Origin: Fodinibacter sp963707895
Lineage (GTDB): Bacteria; Actinomycetota; Actinomycetes; Actinomycetales; Dermatophilaceae
NCBI GenBank assembly: GCA_963707895.1
Contig: CAVPRS010000002.1
Location: 310,001-374,000, forward strand
Length of the DNA stretch: 64,000 nt
Direction: 5' to 3'
Made by a program: the position numbers and the translations under genes. Each line of letters starts with the position of its first letter. Within the stretch, counting starts at the first letter, position 1. Positions 61,362 to 64,000 of this stretch are shown here, piece by piece. The notes below the pieces were generated by a model. The model was not told the DNA's origin. It did no database searches and saw only the letters and a program-made list of their open reading frames with translations.

Positions 61362-62588
61362 ATGACCTGGCTCGACCTGCCCGCCGACCACCCCTACGGC
61401 ATCCACAACCTGCCCTACGGCGTCTTCTCGACGCCGGGGACGCAGCCTCGGGTGGGTGTGCGGGTCGGCGACCACGTGCTCGACGCCGGGGCGTGCGCGG
61501 AGCAGGCCGGCATGGAGTCGGGGGCCGTGTGGCTCGCCCCCAGCCTCAACCCGTTCCTCGCCGAGGGCGCCCAGGCGTGGCGGGCGGCGCGGCAGTGGCT
61601 CACCGAGCAGCTCACCAACGAGGCGCACCGCGACGGCGTCGAGGCCCACCTCGTGCCCGTCGGCGACGTCACGATGCACCTGCCGGTGGTGGTCGCCGAC
61701 TACGTCGACTTCTACGCCAGCGAGCACCACGCGACCAACGTCGGCCGCATCTTCCGGCCCGACTCCGAGCCGCTCACCCCCAACTGGAAGCACCTTCCGA
61801 TCGGCTACCACGGCCGCTCGGGCACCATCGTCGTCTCGGGCACGGACGTCGTGCGTCCCTCGGGACAGCGCAAGCCCCCGACCGAACCGGCGCCGGTGTT
61901 CGGGCCGTCGGTGCGGCTCGACATCGAGGCCGAGCTCGGTTTCGTCGTCGGCGGCGGCACCGTGCTCGGTGAGCCCGTGCACCTCGAGGATGCCGACGAG
62001 CACCTCTTCGGCGTCGTCCTCCTCAACGACTGGTCGGCCCGCGACCTGCAGGCCTGGGAGTACGTGCCGCTCGGGCCCTTCCTCGGCAAGTCGTTCGCGA
62101 CGTCGATCTCTCCGTGGGTGGTCACCACCGAGGCGCTGCGCGCCGCTCGCGTCCCGCTGCCCGGCCAGGACCCCGAGCCGCTCCCCTACCTGCGCGGTGG
62201 GCCGGCGGACGACGGCGCGGGCACGGCCTACGGGCTCGACGTGCACGTGGAGGTCGACTGGAACGGCACGGTCGTCTCGCGCCCCGAGTTCCGCGACATG
62301 TACTGGTCACCGGCCCAGATGGTGGCGCACATGACGGTCAACGGCGCGACCCTGCGCGATGGCGACCTGTTCGGGTCGGGCACCATCTCCGGTGCCGAGA
62401 AGGGCACCCGCGGGTGCTTCCTCGAGCTGACCTGGAGCGGCACCGAGCCGCTCACCCTCGACGACGGGTCGCAGCGCACCTTCCTCGAGGACGGCGACAC
62501 GATCACGCTCCGCGCGACCGCGCCCGGACCCGACGGCAGCGTCCTCGGCCTGGGTGAGTGCGTCGGGACGGTGCTGCCCGCGCGCTGA
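61362..62588 (+). CDS. fahA: Fumarylacetoacetase
   Basis: 408 residues. N-terminal FAA_hydrolase_N-like barrel ('HPYGIHNLPYGVFS'), catalytic domain with 'DYVDFYASEHHATNVGRIFRPD' (catalytic His), 'LDIEAELGFVVGGGT' (metal Glu), 'LLNDWSARDLQAWEYVPLGPFLGKSFATSISPWVV' (metal Asp) and 'GSGTISGAEKGTRGCFLELTW'. It splits fumarylacetoacetate to fumarate and acetoacetate, the last step after hmgA. No maleylacetoacetate isomerase is recognised in the window. Confidence 0.97.
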   Translation: MTWLDLPADHPYGIHNLPYGVFSTPGTQPRVGVRVGDHVLDAGACAEQAGMESGAVWLAPSLNPFLAEGAQAWRAARQWLTEQLTNEAHRDGVEAHLVPVGDVTMHLPVVVADYVDFYASEHHATNVGRIFRPDSEPLTPNWKHLPIGYHGRSGTIVVSGTDVVRPSGQRKPPTEPAPVFGPSVRLDIEAELGFVVGGGTVLGEPVHLEDADEHLFGVVLLNDWSARDLQAWEYVPLGPFLGKSFATSISPWVVTTEALRAARVPLPGQDPEPLPYLRGGPADDGAGTAYGLDVHVEVDWNGTVVSRPEFRDMYWSPAQMVAHMTVNGATLRDGDLFGSGTISGAEKGTRGCFLELTWSGTEPLTLDDGSQRTFLEDGDTITLRATAPGPDGSVLGLGECVGTVLPAR

Positions 62589-62633
62589 TCCACCGGCCCC
62601 GAGCGCCCGAGCGCTGAGCGAGCCCGCGCGGCG

Positions 62634-63476
62634 TCAGGCCCGGGGGTGGCGCAGCACGACGACGGTGTCGGCGACCTTGTCGTGCAGGGCCTGCCGTTTC
62701 GCGTCCCAGAGCAGCCACGCGGGGTCGAGCAGGCTGAGCCCCGACGCGAACAGCGACAGGAGGGGCACCAGGCTGAGCAGCGAGGTGCCGACGGTGATGA
62801 CCTGGCGCTTCAGCGCCGTGACCACGCCGAGCGGGCCGGGTCCACCGACCCGGCGGACGACCGTGCCGAGCATCATCTTCCCGGGGGTGGCACCCCTGGT
62901 GACGAGGAACATCGTCTCGTAGACGAGCGACACCGCGATGCCGATCAGGGTGATCGGGAGGATGACCTCGGCGAAGTCCGCCGCGAACGCCGTCTGGCTC
63001 GGCGGGGCGACACCGGTCTCGGCCGCCCGGAGGGTCTTGTCGAAGAAGTCCGACATGGTCGACATGGCCTGGCTCACGAACGGGAACGCGATGACCAGCG
63101 TGATCACGGCGACGATGAAGCCGTCGATGATCCGGCCCACCAGGCGCCGCCACCACTCGGCGAGCACGGCTCCGTCGGGCAGCACGTCGCGGCGGGGCGC
63201 CGTCCAGCCCTGGGTGTAGGGGTTGTACCCGGCGGGCGGCACGCCACCGCCCTGCCACTCGCCCGGGCCCTGCGAGCCCGGGTGACCGTGGCCGGCCGCG
63301 GTGCCGGGGATCACGCCGGGAGTCGCTCGCCCGATGACCGACGCGTCGGCGGTCGGTGAGCGCCGCGGGGTGGTGTTGGCCGTCCAGATCACGCCGTCGA
63401 AGTAGCGCAACAGGGTGGGGTCCTGCTGGTCCTCGTACCAGCCGGGGCCGGGCGGGGTCATCGGGGGCTGGGTCAT
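62634..63476 (-). CDS. RDD-family membrane protein with DUF2510
   Basis: 280 residues. N-terminal DUF2510 motif 'PPGPGWYEDQQDPTLLRYFDGVIWT', a Gly/Pro-rich linker to about residue 100, then an RDD domain: 'EWWRRLVGRIIDGFIVAVITLVIAF' (R..D in helix 1), 'LVYETMFLVTRGATPGKMMLGTVV' and 'LHDKVADTVVV'. Three to four membrane helices. RDD proteins are Na+/H+-type or ion/solute transport-associated; specific role unknown. Ends 45 bases beyond fahA, convergent. Confidence 0.9.
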   Translation of the reverse strand: MTQPPMTPPGPGWYEDQQDPTLLRYFDGVIWTANTTPRRSPTADASVIGRATPGVIPGTAAGHGHPGSQGPGEWQGGGVPPAGYNPYTQGWTAPRRDVLPDGAVLAEWWRRLVGRIIDGFIVAVITLVIAFPFVSQAMSTMSDFFDKTLRAAETGVAPPSQTAFAADFAEVILPITLIGIAVSLVYETMFLVTRGATPGKMMLGTVVRRVGGPGPLGVVTALKRQVITVGTSLLSLVPLLSLFASGLSLLDPAWLLWDAKRQALHDKVADTVVVLRHPRA

Positions 63477-63559
63477 GGCGACAGGGTCTCACGTCGACCC
63501 GAGAGCCCCGTCGCGGCCACCCGGTTGACCCCGGCCCACCGCGGGCGCAGCATCGGTGG

Positions 63560-64000
63560 ATGGCGATCCGCATGGGCACCCACCTGATGAGCCTCACCGG
63601 CGAGCTGCGCTACGAGCCGGTGGCCCGGCGGGTCCGGGCCTCGCTGCACGGTGCGCCGGTGCTCGACACGACCGACGCCGCCGTCGTCTGGGAGCCGCGC
63701 CGGCTCGTGCCGATGTACGCCGCGCCGCCCGAAGACCTCGCCGCCACCCTCGTGCCCCGGCCCAGGGTCACGGTGCCCGACAGGCTCCCCCGGTGCTCGG
63801 CCCCCTTCACTTCGAGTGGCACCACGGCGCCGGGCAGTCCTACGACCTGGTCGTCGGTGACCACACCGTCGCGGCCGCGGGGTTCGCCCCTGACGACCCT
63901 GACCTCGGCGGCCGGGTGGTCGTCGAGTGGGCCCCCTTCGACTGGATGGAGGAGGCGCTGCCCGTCGTGGGCCACCCGCACGACCCGTTCAAGCGGATCG
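63560..64000 (+). pseudogene. DUF427 protein, frameshifted and cut by window end
   Basis: ATG 63560 starts 'MSLTGELRYEPVARRVRASLHGAPVLDTTDAAVVWEPRRLVPMYAAPPEDL', a DUF427 domain. After 'VTVPDRLP' the frame fails at a C5 run (63787-63791); adding one C restores 'PPVLGPLHFEWHHGAGQSYDLVVGDHTVAAAGFAPDDPDLGGRVVVEWAPFDWMEEALPVVGHPHDPFKRI', open to the window edge. Both parts are DUF427, a beta-sandwich family of unknown function. A missing base is the simplest explanation, either real or from sequencing. Confidence 0.8.

Noticed and set aside
63651..63860. 69-codon plus-strand frame near the window end
   Set aside because: Out of frame with the DUF427 protein and Pro/Arg-rich.

Overview
The window reads as chromosomal DNA of a high-GC actinobacterium, most likely Micrococcales of the Intrasporangiaceae/Dermatophilaceae type. 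The evidence is very strong G/C third-position preference, many GTG/TTG starts, abundant ATGA/GTGA start-stop overlaps, and actinobacterial gene neighbourhoods (clpS-DUF2017, murI-MBL-rph-rdgB, orn beside a tRNA, ettA, a yczR/yczE pair). The genus is inferred, not shown.

Layout. 1-7.6 kb: 3' end of an MscS channel, a group II truncated hemoglobin, a GH13 glucosidase, a glycerophosphodiesterase, an MFS exporter, a hot-dog thioesterase and a serine hydrolase carrying a frameshift. 7.6-12.1 kb: hydrolase, SnoaL-like and GNAT proteins, then a DUF6069 protein with a histidine kinase/response regulator pair behind a DosR-box-like palindrome. 12-19 kb: S66 LD-carboxypeptidase, a RecQ helicase with a C-terminal phosphoribosyltransferase-like motif, divergent yczE/yczR, and TesB. 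19-25.5 kb: the glycogen-to-trehalose operon treX-treY-treZ, with treX and treY each interrupted by one extra base. 25.7-33 kb: FabG-like reductase, membrane proteins, an acyl-CoA dehydrogenase divergent from a TetR regulator across a perfect operator palindrome, and a small glycan-type group (methyltransferase, epimerase, GT2). 33-39.8 kb: ettA, an SSB paralogue, two overlapping dynamin-like GTPases, and an RNA ligase/2',3'-cyclic phosphodiesterase-family protein.

39.8-46.1 kb is the accessory part. It begins at a tRNA-Arg(UCU) whose anticodon stem is mispaired and carries a RelE/HigB-type toxin-antitoxin pair, a SUKH protein, a pentapeptide-repeat protein, several small unrecognised proteins, a gene broken by an amber codon, a possible broken lipoprotein, and a phage-like M15 peptidase overlapping a very acidic small protein. 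Base composition and codon use are less extreme here. It looks like a decayed integrated element or an immunity-gene cluster, but no integrase and no second attachment site are visible.

46.1-64 kb returns to core genes: M20 amidohydrolase, PrsW protease, oligoribonuclease, tRNA-His, CopC-like protein, tRNA-Lys, DUF3618, Bcp peroxiredoxin, tRNA-Leu, rdgB-rph, MBL-murI, an inserted epimerase/glycosyltransferase pair, VanZ-DUF2017-clpS, and the homogentisate pathway (hmgA, fahA) with associated unknown genes. The window ends inside a DUF427 gene that also has a single-base frameshift. Four conserved genes with one-base indels in short G/C runs make the choice between sequencing error and real gene decay the main caveat for this window.
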